Source of the DNA: Sarcomyxa edulis
Lineage: Eukaryota > Basidiomycota > Agaricomycetes > Agaricales > Mycenaceae
DNA: 64,000 nt
NCBI GenBank assembly: GCA_009761415.1
Contig: QUOL01000011.1
Location: forward strand, 620,001 to 684,000
Direction: 5' to 3'
Part shown: positions 23,649 through 35,757 of the stretch, piece after piece
Numbering within the stretch: the stretch's first letter is position 1
How the letters are laid out: each line of letters begins with the position of its first letter
Notes under the pieces: model-generated
Seen by the model: only the letters and a program-made list of their open reading frames with translations
Told to the model about the DNA's origin: nothing
Databases searched by the model: none
Translations under genes and position numbers: made by a program

Positions 23649-24718
23649 CTAAACCTTCTTCTCACCCGCCGCGGGGTTCCAAGGGCCTGCGTCGCTCAAC
23701 GAGCATCCCCCAGGGCAGTTGCAACTTCCACCGAACTCTTGAGGCAGATTCTCTGCTGGGATCTGTGCCAACAACTTGTCCTTGTACGAAGTGCCCAAAA
23801 TATCGATCTTGCTAACTGTGACCTCATCCAGCCACGGTTTGATCATGCTCCAGACTGCGGAGAAAGCCCACGGCGCGTTGATGATGTAGAATTTGCCCAT
23901 AGTTTCTGGGTAACGGTCCTGGCCAACTGAAGACGCGGCCATGACATAGTCTTTGACGCGGTAGAAATTGGAAAGGGATACGTTGTAGAGATCGAGGATG
24001 GTGCAAGAGGTTTCGACGGGATGCCCGATCGCGGTGGAGCATGCGGGTAGGCGCTCTGTGAGGAACTTTTCGTATTCAAAGACGAGACGTTGGAGTTGGC
24101 GTTCTGTGGTCGTAGCAGCGTAGAGGGCTTTGATATCGAGTTTCCCTAGACGTTCAACGTATACTGGCCGTCCCTCCTATATATCGGCTTTAGATCAATA
24201 TCTACGACGAACGCATGGCGATGTGAGGCACGCACCTTGTCCATTTTGTGATAGTACTGGGGATAATACTTGTCCACTATTTCCTTCTCCTTGAAATCAA
24301 AGTTCCTACTCGATGAGAACGAAACTGTGAGGTGGCGTTCTGAAGCAAGAAAAAAGGGGAAGGACACACTTCACGATGTCATCCACACCGAAATCCTTTC
24401 TCCATTGCTCAGCAGCAATCAGCATCTCCTTCGCTTTCAGGAGGTCGAACTTCCTCGCTCGCAAAAATCTAACGGAGGCATGAGCTGGATAAACACCACG
24501 CCAGCTCGAACATGAACGCACCTCAACAAGAATGCATCATCCATTCTCTCTGGCACGAAATGTCCTTCATCTATGAGCTCTTTCTTGAATTTCTCCAACG
24601 CATGAAGTTGCGTGACGGTGAGGTTCCCGAGGCGCCCTGGTAGTGGGTGATAGTCAGGATCGGTGACGCCCTCTGGCATGGGGCTAGCGCTGGCAGCCTG
24701 AGGTGGTGCAGTAGACAT
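23649..24718 (-). CDS. SEC14-like phosphatidylinositol transfer protein
   Basis: CRAL-TRIO lipid exchanger that links PI/PC balance to Golgi secretion. Exon 1 starts at ATG 24718 and holds the N-terminal helices ([15 protein letters not shown]). The next exons give [16 protein letters not shown], the CRAL-TRIO-N signature, then [20 protein letters not shown]. The lipid-binding domain has [60 protein letters not shown] and [14 protein letters not shown], all in the family order. The last exon ends in a Cys/Gly-rich tail as in other basidiomycete SEC14 proteins. Yeast SEC14 is the closest functional model. Confidence 0.93.
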
Positions 24719-26198
24719 TTGGGATGTATATACGTGTCAAGTTGAGAGAGTAGATTGTGGGTGATCGAAATCGATTAAAGGAGGAGGAGGAGGTATATTA
24801 TACTGACGGGGTCCCACTCAGGAACAGTCAGTTTACTGTAAGCTAACATGCAGGTAATCTACGGGTGGTTATCCTTAAACTACCTATAAGAAGCTCACAG
24901 AGCACCAGTACCTAGGGGGGGGTTGAAAACTATACTACCGAACTCAGAAAACCCTGTGAAACACCGGAGACACAGTTAAAACCCAGTGGGCGAGCAGTAC
25001 CCCAACGGAGTACCACACCAAAAATCCCTGCTCTCCAGGTCTCTGCGAGCGTAGCACCGTCATCTTTCCCTTTGAGTTAAAGATGCACGAAACAAGAACT
25101 AATGAAGTCCACACAGAAGTCATAAAACAGGACATACGAACTTCAACCTCGCGCCGTGGATAGCGGAGACTGAAACATTCAAAGCGCGCATTCGGCCGAA
25201 GCCGGCGGTCAGGGCGTAGGGCAATTTTTCAAGAGAAAGAGGGCCGTCGTCGTCGACGACGATGCACAGAGAGGGCCGGCCCCAGCAGTCATTGATCTCC
25301 ACCTGGTTCAGCCGCGGTACCATACGAGTTCAGCCAGACCAAAATGACCTTTTCGCTACCACGCGCTCGACTGCACCGTGATCGCACCAGTACTCAGAAA
25401 CACCAAAAAAAAAAAAAACCCCACCTCCCCGTTCAACACCCAACACCCCGTGTCTTCCCTTAAGAGCTCTACCATATCAGTAGAACCCTCGAAGCACAAC
25501 GCAAGTATTTTCGTGAGAAGAGGGGTTGAATTGAGTGAGATAGGACTTTCGAAGATGGTGGTTCTAACCAAGTGTGTCCCATAGTAGTAGGAGGAATTCA
25601 ATTAAAGTATAAGAGGGAGTTTGAGATTTAGGTGGGTGAGTGCGATGACGGTGTAAATTGGAGAAGGCGCCCTGGAGGATTCGAGGATTTATTTGAGGCT
25701 CAATTACTTTTCAGATAACCAAATGCCTGAAATCAAGTTGGAAATCGTCTTTTTTATATACGCGCAGTTTGTATTTGAGCTGCTGTCTGATGGTGGTACG
25801 ATGATGGAGATTCCAACTTGACGGAGACTGTCAGAAAGTCTGAAACACTACCGACGGAATCCACAACAACGACTCAAGCCTCAGAGATTCATACGATGGG
25901 CCTAATATTCAATATTATTTGCTAGAATACCAGGAAAGCCAGGCCACGAGTTGAGTCGTGGATCTGCGAGTTGAGTCGCAGACATATCAAGGCTTCCCCA
26001 GTCAGCGCAATGTGGGGTTTTTATGTACTAAGTATACAAGCATGGCTGCGGGTTGAATTGCAGATGCGGGGTGTTAGGTTAGTAGAGATTACACCGAGGG
26101 TTGACGGGATTCCGTAGATCTTGAAAGAATTTGGATACAGCGTGAAAGCGAAGAGAGGTAGCGTAGATCGAGGGTGAAAAGATGGGATGGGATGTTAT
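24719..26198. other. Long interval without a supported gene; contains hairpins and a poly-A tract
   Basis: About 1.5 kb between SEC14-like and EMG1. It holds an A-run followed by C-rich sequence at 25405-25435 and several short open frames without recognisable protein. Three short hairpins with near-identical loops lie at 25944-25961, 25964-25981 and 26046-26063. Confidence 0.45.
25944..26063. repeat. Cluster of three hairpins with shared loop GTTGAG/A
   Basis: Hairpin 1 (25944-25961) is CCACGA-GTTGAG-TCGTGG. Hairpin 2 (25964-25981) is CTGCGA-GTTGAG-TCGCAG. Hairpin 3 (26046-26063) is CTGCGG-GTTGAA-TTGCAG. The first two have perfect 6-bp stems of different sequence but the same loop. The third pairs partly, with a G-T and one mismatch-like step. 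They lie 136-255 bp beyond the EMG1 stop codon, probably in or past its 3' UTR. Confidence 0.6.
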
Positions 26199-27655
26199 TC
26201 AAACAATGTCCCAGAGTTCTTCCAGCGCGCAGCAGAACTGTCCAAAGCAAATTAGGAAGGACAATCTTGATATCGAGACGACAAACGCGTACCTTGCCAC
26301 ATGCCACCGAAGCACTCAGTGGATAGTCACTGATACTAATTTTTTCGTCCACAACAGCATCCGCGAAGTCATCTCGTCCTCTGGCCATTGCACCAACGAA
26401 TACGGCGATTGAATGAGTCTCTGGGAGGGTAGGGAGATACCGTGATAAGCGAACGGTGGGCGCATCTCCTGATAGGGCTAGTGGGCTGCGTGAGTAGGAT
26501 GGACGCGTGGACTGAGAGATAACGAGACTTACTGAGTTTCAAGGTGTTCACAGGGAGATGCTCTGTCACGGGATTCTGAAGGAAGTGAACATTTGTGTGA
26601 GACGCGAATCATTATGAGAAGAGATGAAGTTTTGATTACTTTGATGACCTTGAGCAATTTCTCGGGGCCGTTAACACCACGGATAGAGAGTTTGTGGAGC
26701 AGTTGAACTAGCGGTGTATGTGTTAGGATACAGGCGATTTGCAGGTTATGATAGATTCAGGGAAACACACCCATTAACCCGCTGAACCGCTTGAACGTCC
26801 GTGGTATTCTGACATGAGGATTGACTTCAATCAGAACACCTTTTGCGGTGTGTATGTACACCTGAAGCAGTCCAGCCTTGTTAAGAGGAGAGTCCAAAAG
26901 AGTCAGGAGACACTGCAAGAAAAGTAGATTTCGCATCATTAGCACTCATCGCGCATGATAAAAAATCGATAACGTACCTGATGGGTGATATCTGGTCTGG
27001 CATCTGCGATATCTCTTCCAGTCTTTGCCAAGATGCCTTGATGATCGTCGCAGTTCAACAAGGTATACTTGACATCACTCTCTCCTCTCCCTCCCTTTCC
27101 TTTTCCTCCACTGCTAATCCGATATGCTTCCAAACACGCCTGCTCGAGGATCACGAACAGTCTTCTCTGACTCGATGCAATTCCTCCACGAGGGACATGA
27201 GCCTGCACCGGAAGCATGGAGGGGTTGGCAGGAATAGGTATGGGGTTTTGCGATGGAGCTGGATTAGCCATTTTTCGGGTTTTGGAGTTGGGTAGAGGCC
27301 TTGTTGGACGTTCGTTCGCTGGAATGGCGGGTGAGACTGCTACGATGCCGTCGCGCTCGTTTTTGAGGATGTTGACGATTTGGGGCTTGAGTGGGGAAGA
27401 GGAAGAATCCGAAGAGTCACTGTCCGAAATATCGATTTGCATTTTTTGTTGGTTATGCTCCGAATCTGATTCCTCTGAGCCTATGGGGCCTTTTTGTCTC
27501 CTTCGTTGATGTGGGCGCTCGTGAGCTGGAGTAGATTTTGGCCGAGGAGGTGGGACGAATACTGGAGATAGAGTTGAGTCTGGGATTTCGTTGGCAATGA
27601 CACTCGAATTGGAGTAGCGGCGGCGGCGAGCTGGTACAATCGTCTCAATGTTCAT
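26199..27655 (-). CDS. EMG1: 18S rRNA (pseudouridine-N1)-methyltransferase EMG1/NEP1
   Basis: SPOUT methyltransferase that modifies a hypermodified pseudouridine of 18S rRNA and is needed for 40S assembly in the nucleolus. The core begins [17 protein letters not shown], then [24 protein letters not shown] joined to [34 protein letters not shown], the knot-region residues [14 protein letters not shown] and [15 protein letters not shown], ending [12 protein letters not shown]. Five or so exons. The N-terminal 165 residues before the core are disordered, basic and Ser/Asp-rich (SDSSDSSSS); fungal homologues such as yeast EMG1 (about 250 residues) lack most of this. The start is the ATG at 27655. 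Confidence 0.95.
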
Positions 27656-27999
27656 TTTTTACTGCTTTTTTTGCGTAAAGAGTGTGTAGTTTGGGAAAGA
27701 AAGAATGAGAATCAGATGAGAACGATGGTGACGCCTGAAATGCAGGCCTGATGTTTTATACGAAAGAAACTGAATGGAGTCTTTTTTTGCAAATGTTCTC
27801 CGGTACAGGATTGGGAGCCGATATACTTCAAAGCTTCACGGTCTACGCTTATCTACTTGCCCGTGGAAATGGTAGACAACGAAGTTCTTCTCCGGTTTTA
27901 TTACATGGGCGGAAAGACAGAGAAGATGCATAGGGCATGCGCATGTGTGTACTGTACAGGATGATATTGCCACCGGTGGAATTCGAGACCTTGGAGCAC
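27656..27999. other. Interval between EMG1 and UPRT genes
   Basis: 344 bp between two minus-strand genes, with the EMG1 promoter. Nothing else is seen. Confidence 0.4.
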
Positions 28000-29140
28000 T
28001 TATGTGCAGTATCTAGCGAAGAGGTCAGTAGGTTTCCAGGTCACAGCATCATGGCACATACCTTCTCTCGCCGAAATCACCAAGTCCGGGGATGATGTAC
28101 GCCTTCTCGTTGAGTCCTTGATCGATCCATCCAGTAATCTGATAGAAACATGAGCTGACCCGAAATAACCCTACTAAAGAGAGTACCCACCACTCTCAGC
28201 AAAGGATATTTCGTACAAAACGTTTTCAAACCCTCAGGTGAGGATATCTATACATAAACAATGAGGACATGAGGACTTATCGATGGATCTAACGGCGCGT
28301 ACCAGGTTAATGAAGATTATCCTTTCTTCTGGAACGCCATGCTCCATAAGAACTTCCACGGCTTTCATTGCCGAGCCTCCTGTCGCTGTTCGTAGAGGAC
28401 GTTGTGCATCATATGAGTGGGATAATCGTAGATTAAGGTGTAAGTTATACGTACCGAGCATTGGATCGAGAAGAAGAACATAGCGTGATGCAATGTCTTG
28501 AGGGAACTACAAGACCGTGCCGAATTAAAATCCAACCCGAAAGGATGTGATGGGAGACATTGATGAGACCTTGGAATAAAACAGCTTTGGAAGGGTCGTC
28601 TCCTCGTCCTGAGAAATCTATAGTTAGGCCAGCGGTCGTGTGCAACATCAGAGCGGGAACGTACTCTTTGAATAAGGATTTTTCCAATGCGAACACTTCT
28701 GCAGACCTCTCGCAGGCCTGCCTCCATCGCCTAGATAAGCTAGCAGATCAGTCCATGTCCACAAAATCGACGTAAGATATCCTTACTTCACCAGCCCTCA
28801 AGATTGACACACCACATATCTTTCCCTCAAATCCAACGCCGTTATAAGTCGATCCCTGAGACGCCAAATAGGTTCAGCAACTGCCATCCATGAAGAAACG
28901 AGCGAGCTCGAAGCATACCGTCGGGGTCTCGACTGTTTTGGGTACGACAGGGAGGTGGTTCAAGCCTTCCTCGACAAGCAAGCGGATAATCCTGTCCGAA
29001 TAGAAGAGGAAGTCTCCACGGTTGGTATCTTTATCTCGGATGATCGTGTACAATGCCTCCAATTGCGCCGTTTGAGGAAGAGTAAAGACAGAGGGGGGCA
29101 GCAACGCCGGGTTATGCTGAGAGTTGGGGGCAGTTGTCAT
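28000..29140 (-). CDS. FUR1: Uracil phosphoribosyltransferase
   Basis: Pyrimidine salvage: uracil plus PRPP gives UMP. Start ATG 29140 (MTTAPNSQHNPALL). The N-terminal half has the usual QLEALYTIIRDKDTNRGDF, FYSDRIIRLLVEEGLNHLP and GSTYNGVGFEGKICGVSILRAGE. The middle exon reads AMEAGLREVCRSVRIGKILIQ. The PRPP-binding loop is MLLDPMLATGGSA, followed by EERIIFINLV. The C-terminus has the uracil-recognition part YIIPGLGDFGERRY, finished by a tiny last exon ending YCT and TAA at 28000-28002. About seven exons, usual length. Loss of such genes in fungi gives 5-fluorouracil resistance. Confidence 0.94.
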
Positions 29141-31054
29141 TTTTTCCAGTCCAAGCTCTAGCTGAGAGGATGCTTTCTAGCTCGCAGTCCAGGAGGATCT
29201 TGGGTGAAATCAAGAGGACCAAGATAATTTATTGGCGAATTCGAAGAGAATGCTTGAGTGCCCAGGCCCGTTTGTTTTACCCGCCGGAACTCGAAGATTG
29301 GCGGAGCATGTGCTCTTCCAATCCTCTTTCTCCTCTTTCACTCAAAGAACTCAAGAAGATAAATGGTCTGGTCTATTTTATCGTTTGCCATCGATGTTCA
29401 GAAAGATACTCGAGTTTTCAATGTTCTCAGCGTATCGTTCGATTGTCTTGTCGACTCTGCAGTATTAGCAACTTTTTCCGGATCCAAGGGCATCTCATCT
29501 AATCTGGAACCCTGCGCGTCTTTTGTCCAGTGTTGTCGTCTCTGCTAGACTGCTACGATATTATGGAACCCCGGGGAAATGGCTCGTGGTACAATCAGCT
29601 GGCATACTCCACGAACTCTCAGCCCTCGCCGATGCACCCCACAGATCAGCATCCTATCTCTATGTCTGACCGGATTCCCCATATTCGTGGGGAACTGTCG
29701 TTGTCAATCTGACGGATAACGAGGTCCCATCGAATGCTCATACCTATACTAGCTCGGTTCGGCATCGTGCGCTTTCAATTGACTACAAAGTCAGGACTAG
29801 TACTGGTATGTACAAACTACCATGTATGGAGCATCCGAGTCGTTACTTATCTGGGCCTTTCAAGGGAGGAACGTTAAACATCAACGTTGCTTTCCGAACT
29901 CGCTCTAAGGTTTAATATGAACATAAGATATAGTGTTCAATGGTTTGATGCTTTGGCACGAACCTATACTATCCTTGGACAGCTGATGAATTGAAACAGA
30001 ACTCCAAGGCTTGCTTCGCCACCCTACATATGCATTCCGCAAATTTCAATAGGTAAGTATGGCCAAGTTTCTACCCCTGTTGCTTTATGGTTCCCATCAA
30101 AATCTGAACCGTACGGTAGGAGAATTCGACTATCCTATCTCCCTGTATTCCCACTCCCAACGCATAGAGGAAACTCCGACACCCAAGCCGCTACCTTCAT
30201 CAGACTTTCGAAATGTGATGCCATTATGTTCGGCAAGCAAATTGTTGAAGCGTCGGGGTCAGACGGGACCATGCTCACACACCCTCAAGTCTCAATAGAA
30301 AAAATTGGGACGGCATCCTGCATGCATTTTTTCGCCCGATATACGAGCAAGACCGACCACATGTGAAAGACAAACATGCATGAAAACGGGACCTCCATTG
30401 TGGTCGATCACGGAATAGACCACATCAAGCCAGAACGCTCTGAAGACATGATGCGTGAAAAGCTAGCTCTCCTGCAACGATCACAATCGATCATCTTGAT
30501 TCCACTGTCTAACGGCATTCTGGCCCCTTTAGGACTTGATGTTCATCCCCTTCTGTGTCTCCGTGGAATCACTTCGAAAGAAACAACAACTCCAATATTC
30601 GCATCCGCCGAGTCGGAAAAGAACAAGGTGCACAAAACCAACGGTGGGATTCGAACATCTTTCAAGTGGTCGGTCAGAAAAGAATTAACATCGCTCTTCA
30701 TCGTTCCAGAGATCTCCTGTTATCACGGAATCAGATGGTCGTGGATGAAAGACCTAAAAAAGGCATTCTCTTCGCTTAGCACAAGCTCTCCGTCAGCCCT
30801 TACTCAAAATGACATCGTGGTCTTTTTCCGCTCGTATGTAAGAGCATCTATCTCTTGAAATTTCATTTGCTCGCGAACGGACCCGAGGTTAGGACTGAAT
30901 GCTTTCTCGTACGGCAACGAGATTCAGATCGACGATTACCGAGATGCATTTATAGGTCGCTGATCTTCTGAAAAGTATATAAGAAATGAAAGCGCATAAT
31001 TAACATCTCCCTCAGCCTCCTTTCATTTTCTGACCTTCAGGCCGCACTTCAAAA
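29141..31054. other. Gene-poor interval; possible decayed or unrecognised plus-strand gene
   Basis: About 1.9 kb. Plus-strand stretches read like protein but change frame: MEPRGNGSWYNQLAYS (29563), a VVNLTDNEVPSNAHTYTSSV stretch in another frame (about 29705-29810), FLPLLLYGSHQNLNR (30065) and a 160-residue frame at 30376-30858 (SIVVDHGIDHIKPERSEDMM, then a Trp-rich end WSWMKDLKKAF). No family is recognised and no consistent splice path was found, so this may be a fast-evolving multi-exon gene or a relic. Confidence 0.35.
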
Positions 31055-32807
31055 ATGGGAGCGTTTGACAAGACTTTAGGTGAGTGTGTCTTCGCGTCTC
31101 GGTGATAAGGACAGTGACTGACCTCATTGCGATTCCAGGTACCCTGCTAGTGGGGATCATTTGTGAGTACTTGCCATCTATGGCAAATATTCCTGTACTC
31201 ATACTACCCCCCGATCACAGTCAACACATATTTGTACGGTCTCGTTTCGTACCAATTCGCGGCGTACTACAACGCGAGTAAGTAGCCTGTTGTGCCCGTA
31301 CAAACGATGCCCGAATCCCCATTATCTATTTCAGAGTTCAATGACCCTCGATGGATCAAGTAAGCTAGACAGCTGTGAAAGCACTGATCCGCGCTGACGC
31401 CCTTTCTTTTTCTGCAGAATTGTTGTGTTTATTCTCTTCATTGTTGATACATTCCATAGTGCTGCGTAAGTGGATCTCTCACGCTGCGTACGTTCACACT
31501 GACCGGATTCTTGTATCAGTCTTGTATATATGGCATGGGGTTACTGGTACGTTCATTGGAATGCCTATTGTATGGACATCGCTCATAAATATCACAGCGT
31601 CACCAACTTCAACAATCCCGATATTTTGGCCGGTAAAACGACTCCTCATTCACTGATCTCGTTCCTTTGACTAACGATGGATTCAGTCGCCCTGTGGCCG
31701 TTCACGTTCACACCAATTGGGACGGCTATTGCAGCGATCTTCACCCACATCTTTCTAGGATATCGGTGATTAGATCGGACATGCATCCTCCTTCCTAACT
31801 CATGTAGATGTACGATATCTAGAATTATGCGTCTGACTAATAACAAGTTTATCTACGGTGCGTAACTCATGTTTCTTTTCTCGGTGAAACTTCTGAAATT
31901 GACAATAATCATAGCTGGTATTCTTGTATTAGCTGCTGTTTCTTTCGCTTTGGGAGTTGTATGCGGTGTCTGGTCAACATTGCTATTTCAGTGCGTGTCA
32001 TTTCTCATTGACCAGGAGTATATATGACTTATCTCCAAGATTTTCAGCGTTGCCAAATTTGGCGTGCTCAACGGAGTGGTCACAGCTTGGCTGTCATTCC
32101 AGGTCGGAGTGGACCTGCTCATTACCGGTAGCATCTAAACAGAATCACCTCTTACTGAATTTCTGAGACAAGTCTGCGCAGGCATCCTTACCACCGTCCT
32201 CTACCGTTCCCGCACTGGGTTCCACAAGACGGACACTGTCATCCGACGTCTCATACGCGGAGCGGTCCAGACAGGCGTCTTTGCTAGTATATTTTCTCTC
32301 GGCGATCTCGTAGCGTTCCTGACCTCGACAGACTCGAACTTGTACGGAATGTTCGCCTTTCCGGTAGGCCGTATCTATACCAATGTAAGCTCGTGCTTAT
32401 GTCGCAGTCTACGTCGGTGTTGACGGGTATTTCACAGACATTGATGGATACTCTGGTGTCTCGTGCCGAACTGAAAACGCTGATCTCAGGAGATGTCGAC
32501 ATGGACACCCCGGTAAGCCTGTTACCCCTTCGGGTGTATAGTTCCCAGCGTCCACCGTGCTAGCTGCTTATCTTTGCTTGCATATTCCGCGCAGAGTAAT
32601 GCGATCTGGGCTACCACTGCTAATAACAATACGAGGGCCCCTACTCAGACTGGGATCCAACTGCACAAGATCCAAGTGCAAACGGACATTTTTACGGATG
32701 GTAATAATGCTAGCAACCATCGAGATTCGTCGGATCTCAGTGATACAAAGTACAACGCCGGTGATGATTTCGATGCTTCTGGGTCAAAATCGATACAAGT
32801 GGTTTGA
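31055..32807 (+). CDS. DUF6534 multi-pass membrane protein
   Basis: Fungal family of about seven transmembrane helices, expanded in Agaricomycetes, function unknown. Many short exons: MGAFDKTL (31055), GTLLVGIIFNTYLYGLVSYQ, then FNDPRWIK, IVVFILFIVDTFHSAA, LYMAWGYCVTNFNNPDIL, WPFTFTPIGTAIAAIF and GILVLAAVSFALGVVCGVW, then a VAKFGVLNGVVTAWLSF helix. The C-terminal DUF6534 signature is complete: KTDTVIRRLIRGAVQTGVFA, SLGDLVAFLTSTDSNLYGMF and PVGRIYTNTLMDTLVSRAEL. The last exon is a polar cytosolic tail ending SKSIQVV. Paralogues in mushrooms often occur in clusters, but only one is in this window. Confidence 0.88.
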
Positions 32808-34696
32808 GTCTCGGCTCACTGTCTATTTACGAGGCTCACTATCATTATATACGAGATAGGAATGGATACCTGTCTTTCCAACTTGCAATACATTCTTTAA
32901 ACTTCAGTCCTTCAAAAGACGTCCGGCTATCTTCCTCTCTCGGCTGGGGTCTACCATAAGCCGACCCCGACTCTTTTGTTTTTCGACCGTCAATATTACC
33001 AATATCGACGTTCATGGCACGAGTGCATTGGCTCCGACTCCGTGGCTCATGAGTGGCGTACTGACGAACTTCTTTTGCATCCATGATCCATTACAAACTC
33101 GGGTCTTTTCGTCTCCGCTCCGAATCGTTGAAAGCCATACATCCTTGCTCCTATCTCTCAACCTAGAACGCACAACGTAATCTTACGTGGTCAGTGTCTT
33201 TAGATGGTCCTCCTAGCTGACACTGTCTAACACTCAATCTATCTAGAGCACAAAGCGAAGATGCACATAGCCCTTCACGTCTCTCCGCAATCTTAGTCCC
33301 CGTCTTTGTATACCAAGGCAGACGCAAGGCTCCACGTTCTTCACCAGCGTTGAGCCCCATGTTGAGCCGCTTCTTGTGGAAAGAATATGTACGACATCAG
33401 ATCGTCGTTTGAATTGATTCCTTCCATCAAAAAGGACCCTGGTTTCATGGTTTGTCTCGCCTCTTATTTCTGTTGTGTATGCCACTCAAACTGTGCCACA
33501 CAGATTGTGGACTAGCTAGCTCCTGATACACATTACTACATCCTTAGATCCGCTTTGCAAACCTTGACAATAGGAACGCCATCTCCTCATTCTTACGTTC
33601 CCGAGCCTCTTCATCTCGGAGGGCGCTGTCCTGGATCTTTTCAATACCATCCATAATACGCTGCGTATTGAATGCAAGGAACAGCGAATGCTCTAGATTA
33701 TTCTCGAATTCTCGGCAGGACAGCCATCATCGGTATAGAGCAGTTTTCAGTACAGGGCTGTCACAACAAGTCTTATTCACATTCCCTTTTGCACTCGACT
33801 TCGGACTATCGAGGTCAAGGAGCTGGGCTCATGGCCTAAAATATGTCCGACCTTCTTAGTCTCAAGCACTTGATCAAGTTGGATCTTCACATCGCGTCAT
33901 CCGGCCCAAGACCCTTCGATTTAACCGGTGAATTTGAGGTTCTGGAAGAATCGACCGTTCACGGGGAAGTTACAGCCAGTTGACATCCATGATCAACATA
34001 CTGTACGTCGCACTTCCTTCTGCCTTGCAATCAAGTTTCCTCCTGAAGGACGTGCACAGCCCTAGTACAGAAGAAATCACCGACGCTATTCAAGAGTCGA
34101 GAGCTGACGCGCCAACTGAGAAACGTTCGCTCTCTGACTGTATATTGTCTGAAGCACTGCCATGATGCCACTGACCGTCCGCCCCTCCTCTCTGTTATCG
34201 AGCCCTTTCTCGCTTGGACCCCTTATATCAAGGTCTTTCGCATGTTTTCCTCACATGCCACTCAGCGATACAGATGTCGCTGACATTGCAGTGACTCTAC
34301 CGAACATGGCGGCTCTTGTGATGCTATCGTTCTGGCTATGGACACGTTGACCGCATGTTTCTGCGTCTACGAATATTTGAAAGAGGATCTGGGATCTCCA
34401 ATGTGGGGGTTAGATCTCAGTACTCAGGAAGCATCAGATAAAGAATGTCCTCCCTCCGGGCCTTGTGTAACTCTCGCATTTGTCAACCTCGATGCTCATA
34501 TTTTCTTGATCTGTTTACTGGCAAAGAAAGATTGGCCTTTCCGTTTATTCTATGCTGATGGTACAAATCATCGTGCATGCCGTCACTGAATCCGCAATAA
34601 AATATTCATAGTTATATAGATGAGAGGGATGTTGTATTATTCGCGGATATACAGGGTTTAGCCGAGTGGCATTAGAGTAGCTGCTTGTCGTGCAAG
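32808..34696. pseudogene. Gene-poor interval with probable F-box/LRR-like relic
   Basis: About 1.9 kb. On plus, 33840-34360 has short stretches resembling the LRR half of mushroom F-box proteins (DLLSLKHLIKLDLHI; EPFLAWTPYIKVFRMF; LSDTDVADIAVTLPNMAALV), but they lie in different frames separated by stops. No F-box start is seen. A decayed gene is the simplest reading. The family call is weak because such repeats are poorly conserved. The rest of the interval shows nothing. Confidence 0.3.
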
Positions 34697-35757
34697 TTAT
34701 ACCTTCTTCCCCGTCTTCTGAGTCCACTCTTTTACTGCCTCTCTAACTTTTTCAATCACTTCTGGTGCCTCTACACTCTGTCCGAATGCCTCCACGAACT
34801 GTCCCTGGGGGTCCATCAGATATACAAAGATTGAATGATCTACAAGGTAATCGTCGTTTTCCTTTGTACCCGGTGGCGTACTGAAATACACTCGGTACAT
34901 CCGACATACGGCCTTTGTGTCGAGGTATGATCCTACGAGGCCAATGAACCGTGGATGGAACTCGGCTAAGTATTGCTTCAGTCGGGCAGGGGTGTCTCGT
35001 GCTGGGTCGACGGATATGAATATGGGTTGGAATATCTGACCATGTTCTTTTTCTGTACAAACGAAGTATCAGCATCCAAGACACAAAAAAGCAATGAAGA
35101 TTTACCTATGACATCCAATATACTTCCCATCTTATCCAGTTCAGTCGGACAGATATCCGGACAATTTGTGAACCCGAAATACAATAACGACCATTGTCCA
35201 AGAAGATCCTTCTCCGTGTATTCCTCGTCCTTGTCAGCCCGTTTCAAATTGAAAGCGCCACCGATGTGTGCTCGCCCGTGCTGTGAACCTGCTCGTTCTT
35301 TCTCTGCAGACGTCGGCCGAAGTGGCAGTTTACAATCAATGACATAGAGACCAGAATCAGCAAGACTGACCACGCTGTTCCAGCATATTTGCCTTTTCAT
35401 AACGGAAGTAGAAGTAGAGGCCCACTCCTGCTGCCACGAATAAGCCTGCGGATAACGGGGTGAATACCTAAGGTGAAGTCGGAGGTAGGTTTTCGAGGAA
35501 ATATAGAACAAGGAGAACGGGCTCACCCCTACGGCAGCTCTATCTTCTTGCATTTGCGAATAACATCGTCTCCCTGTGAGGCCTGACCATGAATGTGTTT
35601 TAGGGACATTGACACCGTATGCGTTTGGCAGAGTCTTCGCCGTCGTTCTTCGAGGGGCTCTTGTGAATAGCGTCCGAGCTTGGAAGGCACGCGACCGGAC
35701 GACATGAGAAGCTCGTACAGAGCTTGAGAGGATGTTTTGGAGCGAAAATAAAGACAT
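34697..35757 (-). CDS. SCO1: SCO1/SenC mitochondrial copper chaperone
   Basis: Inner-membrane thioredoxin-fold protein that delivers copper to the CuA site of cytochrome c oxidase subunit 2. Start ATG 35757, with a mitochondrial presequence rich in Arg and Ser (MSLFSLQNILSSSVRASHVV). A membrane helix follows (LSAGLFVAAGVGLYFYFRYE), then KANMLEQR joined to EKERAGSQHGRAHIGGAFNL. The copper-binding Cys pair is in GFTNCPDICPTELDKM (Cys-x3-Cys), and the copper-binding His in YLVDHSIFVYLMDP. PIFISVDPARDTPARLKQYL lies between. Ends KTGKKV and TAA. Four or five exons, normal length. Confidence 0.94.

Noticed and set aside
25405..25435. Retroposon poly-A tail
   Set aside because: The A-run is followed by C-rich sequence, with no flanking target duplication or upstream element seen.
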